Positions 23,659 through 36,528 of a DNA stretch of 64,000 nt are shown piece after piece. Below the pieces are notes generated by a model that saw nothing but the letters and a program-made list of their open reading frames with translations, was not told the origin of the DNA and did not search any database. Location of the stretch: NCBI GenBank assembly GCA_005784505.1, contig VCAZ01000039.1, positions 3,231,056-3,295,055 on the forward strand, read 5' to 3'. Numbering within the stretch: the first letter of the stretch is position 1; the number at the start of each line of letters is the position of its first letter. The translations under genes were made by a program, and so were the position numbers. This DNA comes from Bagarius yarrelli (taxonomy: Eukaryota; Chordata; Actinopteri; Siluriformes; Sisoridae).

Positions 23659-26451
23659 AACTGGTAGCTGAGACACGTTTATTGAGCTACAATAGTATTA
23701 GTGAGATCTTCACTAACGTTAGGTAGGGAGGTCTGTGGTTTATTTGGCGTTTCGGATCATCCTAAAAATTTGGCAGTGACATTTGGGTTAGTAGACAGAT
23801 GGCTATATTGGCATGGACACTATGCTTGTGGTCCAGACAATAAACAAAAAAAAAGACTGAAGAGAAAACTTGAGTTCAATTGGGACAATTATCATGGTGA
23901 TCTTGATGTTCCCAAGATCAATAGGCTTTAATTGAGTTCCTGAAGGACAGGGTGGTGCCTCTGTTACACTATTAAGGTAGTTATAGTAGGTATTGTTGAG
24001 TCCCAGCCTCGGACGTCACACCCAATGACTGAACATTAGATGCATTTGGCACACTTAGCTTTGACAATTCAGGAGTTTTAAAGTTGAAATGTTCAGGACT
24101 TCCAGGAGACATATTGCGTTGTTTAACGATCTATCTGGAAACCACCCAAAGCCGTCTGATTGAAAAAGTTAGCTTGAGGCACTTAGTGATGCCGCTAAAC
24201 ATGATGCAACTCAAAACAAAACATCATTGGTTGCTTTACCTGTCAGTCATACGACCTCTTGGGCGGGGCTTAGCCATTCAAAGCGGCTAAGGTTTCCAGA
24301 CCTTTTGTCGTTAGTCTACGCCGGACTACTTAACATAGTGTAGCTAATGTACAATGAAAAATGTTGTGTCCTTTATCATTATGACAGTAGTATTGGGCTC
24401 CTAATGGATGTCAGGTAGACGTTCATAGCAAATTAAGAAATCGGTAAAACCTCAAAAATTTTGCTTTATAAACTCTTTTACAATTACTTTTCTTCTGGAA
24501 AGTTCTAATGCACTTCTGTAAAGCAAGTAGCACCGCCTATAAAGGAAATAATTGGAATATAGTTTATTTGTATTATATACAGTATCAAGACCACAGGAAA
24601 GAATCAAATGAATCATCTTTAGCCTCTTAGGTGAAAATATCACATTTTTTCCCTTTCACTTACCAGTTGGTTCAGTTTCCAAAGCAATGACTCACACTGC
24701 TCATCCCAGCAGAGCCTGGATGACATTACAATACCTCTATTTCCTCTGGAAAATGATGTTCACTGGGATGTTCCTTTGTGGATGTTGTATGTTTTTGCCA
24801 CCGAGCTTTGGAACAGACAGCACTAGGTTGAATTTCTCTGTCAGAGTTCCTGGCTGATATCTTTTCTGTTACTACCTCTAACTCGAAACATCTGGCTTGA
24901 AAACTGGAAACTCTCGCAATGGGACGCATAACAAAGGACCCCGTCCTGAGTGATGATGTCACCGAGCATTAAACGATATTTTGTAGTATTGATTTCAAGC
25001 CCAGAATCATGTTGACTGGAAACAATTTTGGAAGCATTATCCCATAAACTGGCAGGAAATATTTCCGTGAACAGACGAGTTGTTTGTTGGATGACATAAT
25101 TTCATGTCTATTTGCGTTGTAAAAAAAGAGCTCTTTTTTTTTAGAATATGCAGTATTGAAATTACGTAAGCGAGTGATTTTTTTTTTTTAGGTTGTACAA
25201 AAAGCAGGCTCATTTAGGAGAAACCCAGCTGTGATCCCGACCATTTACAGCTTTTCCTACAACTTTGATCTCAACAACAATCTTCTTGAGACGACAGCTT
25301 ATGACCATACAACACTTACATCCTGTTGGTTAGCATACAGTTTCCTGTAAATTGTTTATTATTAATTATTTTTATTGATATTCGAATTTTAATTAAAACT
25401 TTCTCTTTTTGTGTTTTTTATTTATAACAATCACAGTTAGCACTTATAATTAATACTTCAGTAGACCTGCCAGTTTGTTCGAATAACCAATTATAGCTCT
25501 TCTACAATACGGTGACAATTGTATAGAAATAAACCGCCTGGTAAAAACGTGAGCACTAATTATGTTCTCCAGCCCTCAGGCTACCCCTTCATTAGCCAAA
25601 TTCATTATCTCAGTCTAACCTGTCTGTTACCCCATGCAGCTGGTATGCAGGTCTGCTGTTTTTCCGCAACGTCTGATGTCAGTGCCGGAACCTGCCAGTC
25701 TATAAACCAGCCGAAACCCCAATTAGGCTTAGAAAACAATTTGTTTAACAAACAACAGACATCCTGCTTGCTTGTATAAGGATGAAAGCTTGATTAGATT
25801 AGAATGATGGATGAATGAATGGAGGGAGGGATGTGTGGATGGTTGGAAGAGGTGGATGACAGATGGATAAAAATAGCTTGATAGGATGAATCGGATGAAT
25901 GGAACAGGTTTGCGGAACGCTAAACGTACCGTGCGAGACTCGTTCCTGCGGTACAGTGCTGTATTCTAAAGGTGTGTTTTTTCAAAGCAACATGCTTTAT
26001 GTACACTTACGCACGCTAAACTAATTGATAAATCTTGTAGCAATACATTCTAACGAATCCGCAAGGTTTAACACTCCTGAGCTAGACGGGTTCTTCGCAG
26101 GATGCCTCTGATGTTCTCCAAACATACAAAGCAGCCAAGTATCCATGAGTCCCAAGAAACATGTCTGATGTCATTGCCAAGTTTACTGTACTGACTACAA
26201 GACATTCCAAAGCTCCGTGCTCAACATCAGACCAGGAAACAACTCTTGCCCTGACATCCATGTAAGGCCTGCTGGATAAACAGAAGTCAAAAGGCTTGCG
26301 TAGAAGAACATCCTGATCTGCTTGCTCTTTCTAGAAGAGATACAGACGGGGCTACCGGTGCAGAAGTGTTTAAGCAATATTAGATGCTTCATTTAACTGT
26401 GTTTCCTGAAAGCTGTTAAATACCAGCACATTAAGTGAGTTAATACAAAAA

Positions 26452-26512
26452 TAGTGGCGGTGGTGGTCCAGTGGTTAAGGTGTTGGACTGCTAATCGGAA
26501 GATACGCAAAAA
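26452..26512 (+). mobile_element. SINE family A head fragment
   Basis: GGTGGTCCAGTGGTTAAGGT then GTTGGACTGCTAATCGGAAG. It stops abruptly at an A-rich stretch. Confidence 0.6.
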
Positions 26513-26718
26513 AAATTTCAAGAGGTAAAAAAATGGTACTTATAATATAAAGAATGTGATAAAACATCTGTAATAAAAAAACACTAAAGCATAAAGAATT
26601 TGCTGCTTGCAGTAACGTCAACGCTCGGAAATGTTAACCAGCCCTTGCAATACGTAGGAAAATGCCAAAAGATACATTAACCCAAAAGTCATACAAATAA
26701 TCCTACATCCAAAAAAAG

Positions 26719-26912
26719 GGGGAAGTGGTAGCTCATTGATTAAGGTGTTGGACTGTCACCCAGAAGATTGATGGTTTAATTTCCAGTACCACCAAGCTGC
26801 CACCGCTGGGCCTTTGAGCAAAACGACTAATTGCTCAAATGTATAAAGCAAATAAATGAAAGTTGCTCTGGATAGGGGCGTCCGCCAAATGTCATAAATG
26901 TAAACGTAAAAA
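26719..26912 (+). mobile_element. SINE family A, full length
   Basis: Head GGAAGTGGTAGCTCATTGAT, B-box-like ATGGTTTAATTTCCAGTACC, GGGCCTTTGAGCAAAACGAC, tail GCTCTGGATAGGGGCGTCCG then CCAAATGTCATAAATGTAAA. Confidence 0.8.
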
Positions 26913-29900
26913 GGTACAGGTATCGGTATCGGCTTGTACCAGGAAAAAAGTATCGGCCCCTGAAAAATGGTATCGGTCCACCCCTAATTTTCTAGCTTTG
27001 TTTTTACAACATTGAATAATTGTTAGGATGGCTGATCTTGTAGCAGTGACCGATTTAACTGTATATAAAAAATATATACCCTAGATCCCCGACTCCTCGT
27101 TCTAACAAATAGACAAACCAATACGAGGACAGCTACAAATATTCAGTTATCGGTATATGACGAAACACCAGGACAGCTCATCACTGTGAAATCTGACAGA
27201 AAACAAGAATAGAATTAAGTTCAGCGTTTATCAGGATCATGTCATACACTAGAGAACGGGTTTTAGGGAGAAGAAAGTGTGCAATTGATGGTCTGAGTAT
27301 GTAATAACAACTTTCCAGATAACAGCACAGATAATTACAGATAAAGGGCTTAGGGTTGATTTTAAGCCTGATATTAGGCTACCACATTTGCAGCTAATGT
27401 GCAATTACTGCTATTAATTACCAGCTTGATGAGTGACTAAGTACAAAATAGCAACATAAAGATATTGTATTTGTACTGTATGATACATCCATGATAAAAT
27501 AAAGCAATAACATGCAGTGTTTTTATTATTGATGGTCCTGAGCCCAGATAAACCTTAACCTTATTTGTGTAGTTATTGAAAATGTAAAATAATAATAATA
27601 ACAAACAGTCAATGAACCCTGAGATGGAGAGCTTCAGAATCTTATGTGCGTCACAAGATCTCTATAGGTGGACGTTAATGTGTTACAACCATGTGTTGGG
27701 AATAAACACTCCTTCAGCCTTCAGTCATGTTCTGCGTAGTTATTTAAGTGATTTTCTAGTTCGGCTATTCGGAAGAAGCTTGACCATATTAGGCTGACTT
27801 TCTCTTCAGTCTCTCGTTATCTGAGATGAGCGTTTGAGCTTCTCCTGACGTGTACTTTCTCTCTCTCTTTCTCTTTCTCTCTTTTTCTTAGTAACCATTT
27901 AGATAATAACGACATGAGGAAGCCAGGCATGCTGTAGTCCAGGCCAAACAGCTTTATATGGCTTTTTAAGGCTTTGGAGTGTGTAACGGCTGTTATTTTG
28001 TTGCTTAACGGTGCCAGAATTGTGGTTTCTGTCTCAAAGATGCAGCTCTGACAGGACTAACAGGAGGTAATTGCAAAGGATGGGAGGATATTGTATTATT
28101 ATGTCTCTGACACACTCGCAGACATGTACACTCAGGTTTTTTTTTTTTGTTTTAAATCCCACTTTAAGCCGACAGGATTAGTTTTGAAAAAAAAGCAAGG
28201 AGTTATAGGAGATATATGACTACACCGGTTTCATTAATCTTCCCTGACATGCACATATTTACTAATGATAAACACCATATGTTAGACTCCTTTCGTTTCG
28301 ATTGTATTAACAGCATGAATAGCTACAGTGTCTGGAACTGTGCGCACGCTCCCTGTCGCCCTTTTGCACGCTGAATTAAATTGACTAATAACTAAAGGTT
28401 GGCGTGAAAGATGGAATTGTCATAGGGTTGGAAATGACAAAGATCGAGTTTTTTTCCGCAGAAAGTTGAACAAGGGAAGAAAGAGAGAGATAAATTGTGA
28501 TGAGATGAATTATAAACCGTTGGGGGGTTTTGGCGAAGTTCTATGATTGTAAAGATTACAGACTACTTTTGGTAATGTTTAAGGTTTAGTCAGAGCCTGC
28601 TCTTGTGAAATATGAGGTTGGAATGAAGGGGTGCTTTCCAAAGTACACAACACTTGCAGAGTGAACAACACTCCCACATACAACCATCTATATATGTGTG
28701 TGTGTGTGTGTGTGATGCAGAAAGAAGCATGTAGAAATGTAAATGACTGCAGATGCAAGACAGGGTTTTTTTCTTCATGAGGGCATAAACGCAATATGAG
28801 ATATAAAGATTGTGGGACAAAGAAGAACATCCGTTAACATGGGCATGTTGTGCTGCAGGAAGCATTTCCAGCATTTCTCAGTTAAATTAAATGTGTGTTT
28901 GAATATGTTTTTGGGATTGGAATCTTTCTTTTAGAGAAATAACAAATATGAGTGATGGAGATGAAGTTAAAAAACTGCTCCACACGTAGTCAATCCGTAT
29001 ACAGGTAGCACGAGACAGACTCCGATACAAATACAGATAGTGGCAGCGCATTACAGTGCTAACCGAGAGGCTCGTATTCATGCACAAACCCAGATACCGT
29101 GATGTGAAGCATGCTGGTGTGGGCACAACATGCAGAACACACAAAGATTGTTTTCTTGTTATGTAACAAAGCCCATTCAGGCTGATGAGTCGTGACAGAT
29201 AGGGAAAAGGACAATCGCCACTTCAGTCTTTGGGCCTCAGAGCAGATTCCATTTAGGAAACTGACTACAGTCTCTGTAATGCCATGGCTGGCAGGCCACA
29301 AAGGGGAAAAAAAGGACATTTCTATTCATTCTTCAAGCAATTTTTCCTCCACCTCAGTTTCCTAAACATCGGATTGTTTTGTCTGAACCAGGATTAAATC
29401 AGACGGCAACATTGTTTACATTAACATGCAAGTATGAGAGGAAAAACAATACTCGGTGGAAGTAAGTGGACAAGATGGCTCTGTGTTGTGAATGATAAAC
29501 AGAATATCCTATCCTGAGGTTTTTAATGACCAGATAATAAAGATTGGTTTAGAAAGGTTTAGATAATCACAGGTCAAAGTTCACCTAAGAGAGAAGAAGC
29601 TGATCAAACTGTTAGACTGTTAGTGAATTGTTAAATAAGTGATTACCTGTAGTAGGTGGTAGGGTGTTAGAACAAGCTGACCTTTTCAACAGGTATTTGC
29701 TCTGCACTATTATCATCACCTACCAATGTTTACCTGGCTTTTGTGTGAAAAATTATACAAAGAGACGGGACGTTCATTTTATTTTTGATTAAATAAGACT
29801 TTGCATAACAGCTTTTCCGGCCTTACTATGCCCATAGCCATTGCCATAGGGGCTCTGAGATACCATCTCAGATGAGGATAGGGTGTATGACAACCAAATG

Positions 29901-30780
29901 AATTAGTATCTCCCAGCTTCCAGTTAACTAAACAATACACCTGCTTCAGGTAATCAGCATTGTGTAGGGCAAAGAAAAACTTGAAAAATTAACGTGGAAC
30001 AAGGGAACTCAAGGAATTTGAGTCGCAAAGAGTGAGATGTTGGGAAAAGCTGGTGAGAGATGTGGTGTCCACTTCTATCACCGATTGAGTTTCTCCACCA
30101 GTGGAGATCTGTGAGGGATTCCACCAATGATGCAACACAGCAGACACAATCCAGATCTCTATCACCAACGGTCTCGGATAGCAAGTAGACCGAATGGGGT
30201 CACTGCCAAATTGGTAGCTGTAAAAGACATTCTAAACAAGACAGAATTTTGCCAGTGTGCCAATAAGAGGCTTTAAAATGACTCCCTGAAGGAGTTATAC
30301 AGTAATATAAACTGGGATAGTCTTCCTACTAAAAACAATATCACAACGGGTTACAGCTTCCTTGGGAACAAGTAAGTAATGGTGATCAAACCACTTCTGA
30401 CCCTCTTCCTTCAAGAAATCTATCAAATCTATCTCTTACTCAAAGGAGCGGATATTTTAGTCTTGAACACGGGAACTCATTGTTCGTCACTAAAGCTTCC
30501 AAACGACAATAACTTTTGTTGTTCTTTTGTTACTGTTAAGCCCAAGAAGGGAACACGTATCCACTAACAATGTACTGAGAACCTCTTCTGGGAAAAGATT
30601 TACTGTAGAGGGTATCAACACACCCTATATGACTCATCTGTTCTATGTAAAATGATTCATTAACAGAACTAAGTCCATAACGGACAAATTGTTAGGTGAC
30701 TAGCTGTGATAGAATGTTCTGCTAAGATTTGGAATAGGAGCTGACTAGGTTGTTAATAATAACAATAACATGGTGAATTT

Positions 30781-31046
30781 CGGGACCATCTAACTAGCAT
30801 ATACTATCCATTTCTTCTTCTCCATTCCGTCGCCACAGCAAACAATCTTCCTCCACTATCCGTATCCTCTGCATCCTCTTCACTTACAGCCACTAACTTC
30901 ATGTTCTCGTTTATCACATCCATGTCCCGCCTCTTTAGCTTTTCTATTTGCTTTCTGCTGCCGGCTACATTTCCAACATCCTCCTACCAATATTTCCACT
31001 ATTCCTCCTCTGCACATGTCCAAACCATGTCAATCTGCCCTCTCTG
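30781..31046 (-). pseudogene. LINE ORF2 C-terminal remnant (RTE-like non-LTR retrotransposon)
   Basis: On the minus strand it reads WFGHVQRRNSGNIGRRMLEM, a stop, then in another frame RRDMDVINENMKLVAVSEED AED. This is the familiar C-terminal stretch of a fish non-LTR retrotransposon polyprotein (WFGHVQRR...RRFMDVV.EDM...EEDAEDR). Stops and frameshifts make it dead. The matching upstream part lies at 31402-31575. Confidence 0.7.
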
Positions 31047-31401
31047 CCCCCACTAACCCAGGAGTACACACATACATAACTTATATAAAATATCAATAGA
31101 CAATGTTAATTGTACAAAATATGCGATATTAAATATGGTTTATTTAGCTAGTTTTCTGTGCATGACATTAAGTATGTAACTTAGTACTTAGAACTTTAAC
31201 TTAGTTAAAGTGCAAATAACCACCTGATTATTCTTGTGGGTTTGCTACTGTTACAAATAAAAAATCATGAAAGGAGAAAAACATGTAAGCAACACAGTTA
31301 CAAAAAACAAAAGTAATAATGTATTAAATTTATAGTATGTAAATAATCAAGGATTATGCATATTGGCAGGACTAAAGGGACCCTAAATTAAATTCTGTAT
31401 A

Positions 31402-31575
31402 GTGCCCACTAAAGGCTTATGTCAGCTCTGGACTTTGTCTCAGAAACACTCAACATTTGTCTCCGTCCCCCTGATGTGGTCGTTCCCAAATCCTGTCCAA
31501 CTTCATCATCCCAAAGAGAATCTTAGCATCTTCACCACTTCTACCTCCAACCCATGGGCTAGAGCAGACTTTATA
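31402..31575 (-). pseudogene. Upstream part of the same LINE remnant
   Basis: The minus strand reads EVVKMLRFSLG followed by broken sequence equivalent to the RMDRI.NEHI.GTAHV...GDK region that precedes WFGHVQRR in intact elements. About 355 bp of unrelated AT-rich DNA (31047-31401) now separates the two parts. Confidence 0.6.
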
Positions 31576-31851
31576 CTGAATGATGCTTTCCACTGAAGTG
31601 CTTAAATTATAGGAATGAAGACCTTTTTGTAGACTACACTTGCAGGGATAGATTTTTAAGAAGCCCTAAAAATTAACCCTGCCGCTTAATTGAAATAAAA
31701 ACCTTCCATAGGGTCCAAAACTGCTAAACAAATGCAATACTTGTAAAAACTTCTATGGCTTCCATGACTTTTTAGCTAAAATGTATAATATGTATAAATT
31801 GAATTGCTTTTTAAGGGACATTTTGCTAATCTATAAATATTGTTTTCCCAG

Positions 31852-31911
31852 ACCGCGAATCTGACTACAAGAAGAAGGACTGGAAACTCCACAGATGTCA
31901 TGCAGCCTCAG
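31852..31911 (+). CDS. sorbs3: sorbs3 exon with start codon
   Basis: Acceptor TTTTCCCAG ending at 31851, donor CAG|GTATGA at 31912. Coding from ATG 31900-31902 gives MQPQ, phase 0 into the next exon. The 48 nt before the ATG are open in this frame, so the start rests on the in-frame TGA in the possible exon ending at 17573. Confidence 0.65.
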
Positions 31912-34900
31912 GTATGAAAAACACACATTACCCTGTCAGTTGGATTTATACAACAAATATACAGTAAATCCACACACAATGGAACGCACAATGAGTCAGA
32001 AAAAAATAAAAGACTGCTCTTTAAAAGTGTAAGCCGGTGGTGACTGTGGCAAGAAAAAACTCCCTGAGATAAAATGAGACGCCAAATGTCTGTTTATTAC
32101 AGCTAAATAATGTGTAGGTGTGCAGTGATGCAGTGTAGCCTTTGGGTCAGTAGAGCAGAGTGAGTCCCAATCCACCCTCGAAGCTCTTGTGTGGCTACGT
32201 ATTTTCATGAAACGTAGATAAAAAAACATCCCCAGCCGAGTGGCCTCCAAGTAAAAGGAAAACCGTCCAGAAGAAAGCCGGGCCACTGCTAAGATGCCAC
32301 TATTGGGCCTCTGAGCAAGGTCCTTAACCCTGTCTGCTTCAAGTGCGCCGCATCATGGCTGACCCTGTGCTCCTGTTCTATGCAAAGAAAATTTACTGTG
32401 CAGTAACACAAATAAGGAGCTTTAAGGAAGGACCATGACTTACTCTGCTTCACTGACCCCAGGCTACAGTTTACATTACATTTAATAATTACAATATGCC
32501 GTAATCAACAATAACATGGGGTGTCACCCAAATGGGTTCCCTATTGAGTCTGGTTCCTCTCAAGGTTTTTTCCTTCTTCACCTTAGGAAGTTTTTGTGCG
32601 ACAAAATATACTCACTTGATATTTTTTATACCAGCAGCTTTAAAAATGGTTCCAGCTGCAAAGTACAAGGTACAACCACTGACAGGGATTTTGGTAGACA
32701 CTTAAACTAAACGGATCTCAGGTTTCTTTAAGAAAATAAAATAAAAACATCTTTTAAGAGAAATACTTTCTATAGATGCTAGGATATAACAGGAACTGCT
32801 TTGCTATGGTATTAGCTTCAGGATGTGCTGTTAGAAAGTAATAAAATCTGTGGTGGAAACAAAGCAGTAACTTTGCATCTCCAGATCGTTGTGTGCTATA
32901 ATAACATGACCCCTAAGTGTTTTTATTCAATAAATAAACCACCTTGACGTTCTAGGGGGCATGAAATTCCAGGTTATTAAGGTCACTTTACTTGTTTGAA
33001 GCAAGTGTGAGAAAATGCAACCCCTCTGATTAAGCGCAAGTTATGCACTTAAATGATTTGGAAATTTGACTATTTATCAGCCCTCTAAAAGATGCCTTAG
33101 GACAGACTAACACCCAGTCACCACAAAACTGTTAGCTGTGTTAAAGAGAGTCGGACTATTTATTAGCTGCACTTGGATGTATGTGAAAAAAAAGGGCTTC
33201 GTCGTTTGTCCCCTGACTTACAAAAGCATGTTCGTGATTTAGCCAGATACCATTTCACCATCTGTGAGAGCGTAAGGATCTTCCCATGACCTTTGTCGTT
33301 TCTACGTGAGAAAAAAAAAAGGAGTGTGTGCAAATCAGGTCAAGGAATAGAAAGAGAATGCATATGACAGGCCAAAGGAGACACCGTGGTGAAAACGAGA
33401 CTGAAGAAGCCCTGGAACTTTAGTCAACAATTTAAAAAAAAAAAGAAAAACACATAAAGCCTAAATTGGTAGACATACAGCCCTGTAATAAGAGGGGAAC
33501 GTCAGTGCTCTTTCTGCATCCTGGTGATTGACCTATTTTTGACCCCGCTGCACATATCTAGAGAAAGACCTGAATACGTTAAGCTTCTCAAAAGATAGTT
33601 ATAGGCTTTGCCTATTTTGTCCCCCAAAGACAAATAGTACAATAGGGTCTTTATTCTAGCGCTGCAAGATAGATGGCATCCAGGGAGGGCGAGTTCCTCC
33701 CAGGACACTTCATTTAAATAGATTAGACTGACTTCTCTTTCCCTTTTTTAAATCCATGTAATGAGGGTCAATACGAGAAGAAGAGAAAGGGGTGAAAAAG
33801 ACAAGGAAAATCTCTTGCATGTATGTTGTTAGAAGGAATTTTAGTTTAGGGTTCCTTTTAGAACCCTAACCCAAGGATATATATTTGTATAAATGTACAT
33901 CAGGAAACAAGTACATCTCTAACCCTGTAATAGAAACTTAGGATTGTAGTCATTCGGTATATAGTCCTGTTGATGAACTTTTTTTTTTTACTATTTGACA
34001 CAAAAAGTTCGAACCTAGTGCCGTTAGACTGGCAGCGGTTGCCAGGTTTGCCATGTTTGCCATGTTTTAGGTACATCTCCAGCTTATAAACCACACAACA
34101 GCTAAAACTAGTACCAGAAACAATTTCTTCTAATTTTTTATGCATGGAAAAAAAAGTTTATTATAGTGTATTCGCATTCCAAATTGTTTAGACATTTACA
34201 TTTGTGGAATTTTGGCAGACACCCTTATCCAGAACGACTTACAATATTCTCCGTTGTACAACTAGGCAATTAAGGGTAAATTAATTGCTCAGTGGTCCAG
34301 CAGTGGTAGCTTGGTGGTGCTTGGAATCGAACCCCGGTCTTTAAATTAGTAGTTCAACACCTTAAATACTCGCTACCCTTTTTTTTTTGTATAATTTGTA
34401 TTCACATCATAAATTTTTATTTATTTATTTATTTTTGGCAACATGTAGTCAACCCCTTCAGAGACTCCAGCAGATTCCAGTGAGCCTGAATCAGGGAATA
34501 ATAAATAAATGAATGAATAAATGGACCCAGTATACAGTCTTGCTGTCTGACTTATTTTTACTGTTTGATACAAAAAGTTTGAACCTGTTGCCATTAACCT
34601 GGTAAGGGTTGCCATGTTTAAGGTAAAATTCCAGCTCAGCTTTATCTTAATTTTTAGAAATGGTTCTATATATATTATAGTATATAGTAATTTCTTGTTT
34701 GTAGAAATTCATTCATCTTCTATTTTCGCTTATTTACTAATTGGTGTTAAGGGGATCTGCTGGAGTCTATCCCAGCCGTCTCTGTAAGGCAGGAGGGGTG
34801 CACTCTGGACATCCATCACAGGGCCACACACACATTTTAGAATCAATCTAACATACATGGTTTTGGACTGTGGGAGTAAACCCACACAAGCACAGGAAGA

Positions 34901-36496
34901 ACATGCAAACTCCACAAAGAAAGGCCCCTGCCCTGGAACCGAACCTTCTTTCTGTGAGGCAACAGTGCAAATCACTAAGCCACCGTGCTGCCCTGTTTGT
35001 AGAAATGAATTTGTGAAACCGTATACATTACAAAACACTTCCAACGTCATGAGTCTGGGAAACTTTCTGTTCACTCATGGGCCTCACCAAGCAGCAAACT
35101 GGTGACTCATGATTTTTACCAAACCCAACTATTAAAAGAATATAAACACATCTATCAAAATAACCATCTGTATCTGGTTTCTTTTTCAGTTCTGCCTTGG
35201 AATTTATCACACTGTATGCTAAAGGAAATGCAGGTCTACTTACAGCGTTAGCCAAAGTTGTGTTTTCCCTTTAAATTTCCACAAACCTTTTGAATATTCG
35301 AACCATCTGATCACTGGAACTCATCAGAACATGCTGATTGGATCGATGAAGTACTGATGAAACGGACTGCTTCTTGTTATGTCCGGTGCCAAAAGAAATT
35401 GGTGTCGGAAAAGGAAATGGAAACACACTATACTACAGATGATTTTTATTAGATCTTAAGTCGAGGACAGTTAAGGATTAGAGGATAAACAGGGTGGTTT
35501 TATTTAAATATACCGTATATACACGCTGTGTAGTATTAGGTCACCTGACCATCACACCCTGATGGGTTTTTTCAAACATCCTATTCCAAAATTTTGGTCT
35601 CACTCTTTTGCCAGACTTCCTAAAAGGCTTTCCAGTGGAGTAAAACTAAAGGCAGGGGTGCCACGGATAGTGGTGGAGGTGGTGATTGGGAGTGTTGGGT
35701 GGGTGGGGTTATGTGGAAGGAAGCCTAACCAAATATTCTTTCATAGGGCCCAAAATTGCTAGCTAAATGACCCTCAAGATCTGGCCAGTGGTTCTCCATT
35801 TTATAAACTCTGACTACCCCGATGACAACCAATGAATGTTTTTGATGCGGGTGCTATTAATTTAAAAGCATGATGTAAATTTATAATAAATTAAATGTAG
35901 CACCTGCTGCAGCCACCAAAACAGATAATAGAGTGGTGCCCACCAGAGTACCTATTTCATTGCCCTATGGAGCACCACCGCATCACTGTAAGCTTTGTGC
36001 ACAGGGTTATTGTCACACTGGAAGTGTCTTAGATCTCGCAGTTCCAGTAAAGAAGTAACACAATTCTACAACATACAAAGCCATTCTTCCTAGAGTTTAA
36101 AGGGGTAACGTTTAGGGGTAACTATACAACTATATTATGGTCAACCTTTTTTACACCCCTATTTATCTGCCACCACTGTTTTTCTATAGTACGTACCAAC
36201 ATTACTTTCTCTGAGGTTTATTGTCTCAATGAGAGCATTCGGTTTCTCTCAGAACCTTCCACCTGACTGTCTCTCAGTGGTATAGTCAACTTCCAACCCT
36301 TTTTCAGACACTCGAATCTTTATGCACTTGCTTTCACACCTCTACTCTGCGCACTTTGCGTCTTTCACACATAAACAAAAATGTTGTCGCTTGTATTGTC
36401 CTTGATCAATCACTTTGCTTGGATGTTCTCATTTGCAAGTCGATTTACATGAAGGCATTTGCTAAATGAATAAACAGAATGCACATGTTAACGATT

Positions 36497-36528
<32 letters not shown>

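Larger units (their letters stand above)
17574..31851. other. Probable intron 1 of sorbs3-like gene / intergenic, no coding exon recognised
   Basis: I found no exon here with both family resemblance and splice sites. It holds the MITEs at 19872 and 22115, SINEs at 18447, 23043, 23419, 26452 and 26719, a Tc1 transposase relic at 20930 and a LINE end at 30781. The stretches 24300-26440 and 27000-30770 show only scattered simple repeats and otherwise nothing recognisable. Confidence 0.45.

Noticed and set aside
26719..26790. tRNA genes suggested by A- and B-box-like sequences in this and about 25 other places
   Set aside because: All are heads of SINEs with SINE bodies and tails attached; none can form an intact cloverleaf with a clear anticodon arm.
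31402..31596. 64-codon plus-strand frame just upstream of the sorbs3 start exon
   Set aside because: It is the antisense of a LINE remnant, not an N-terminal exon.
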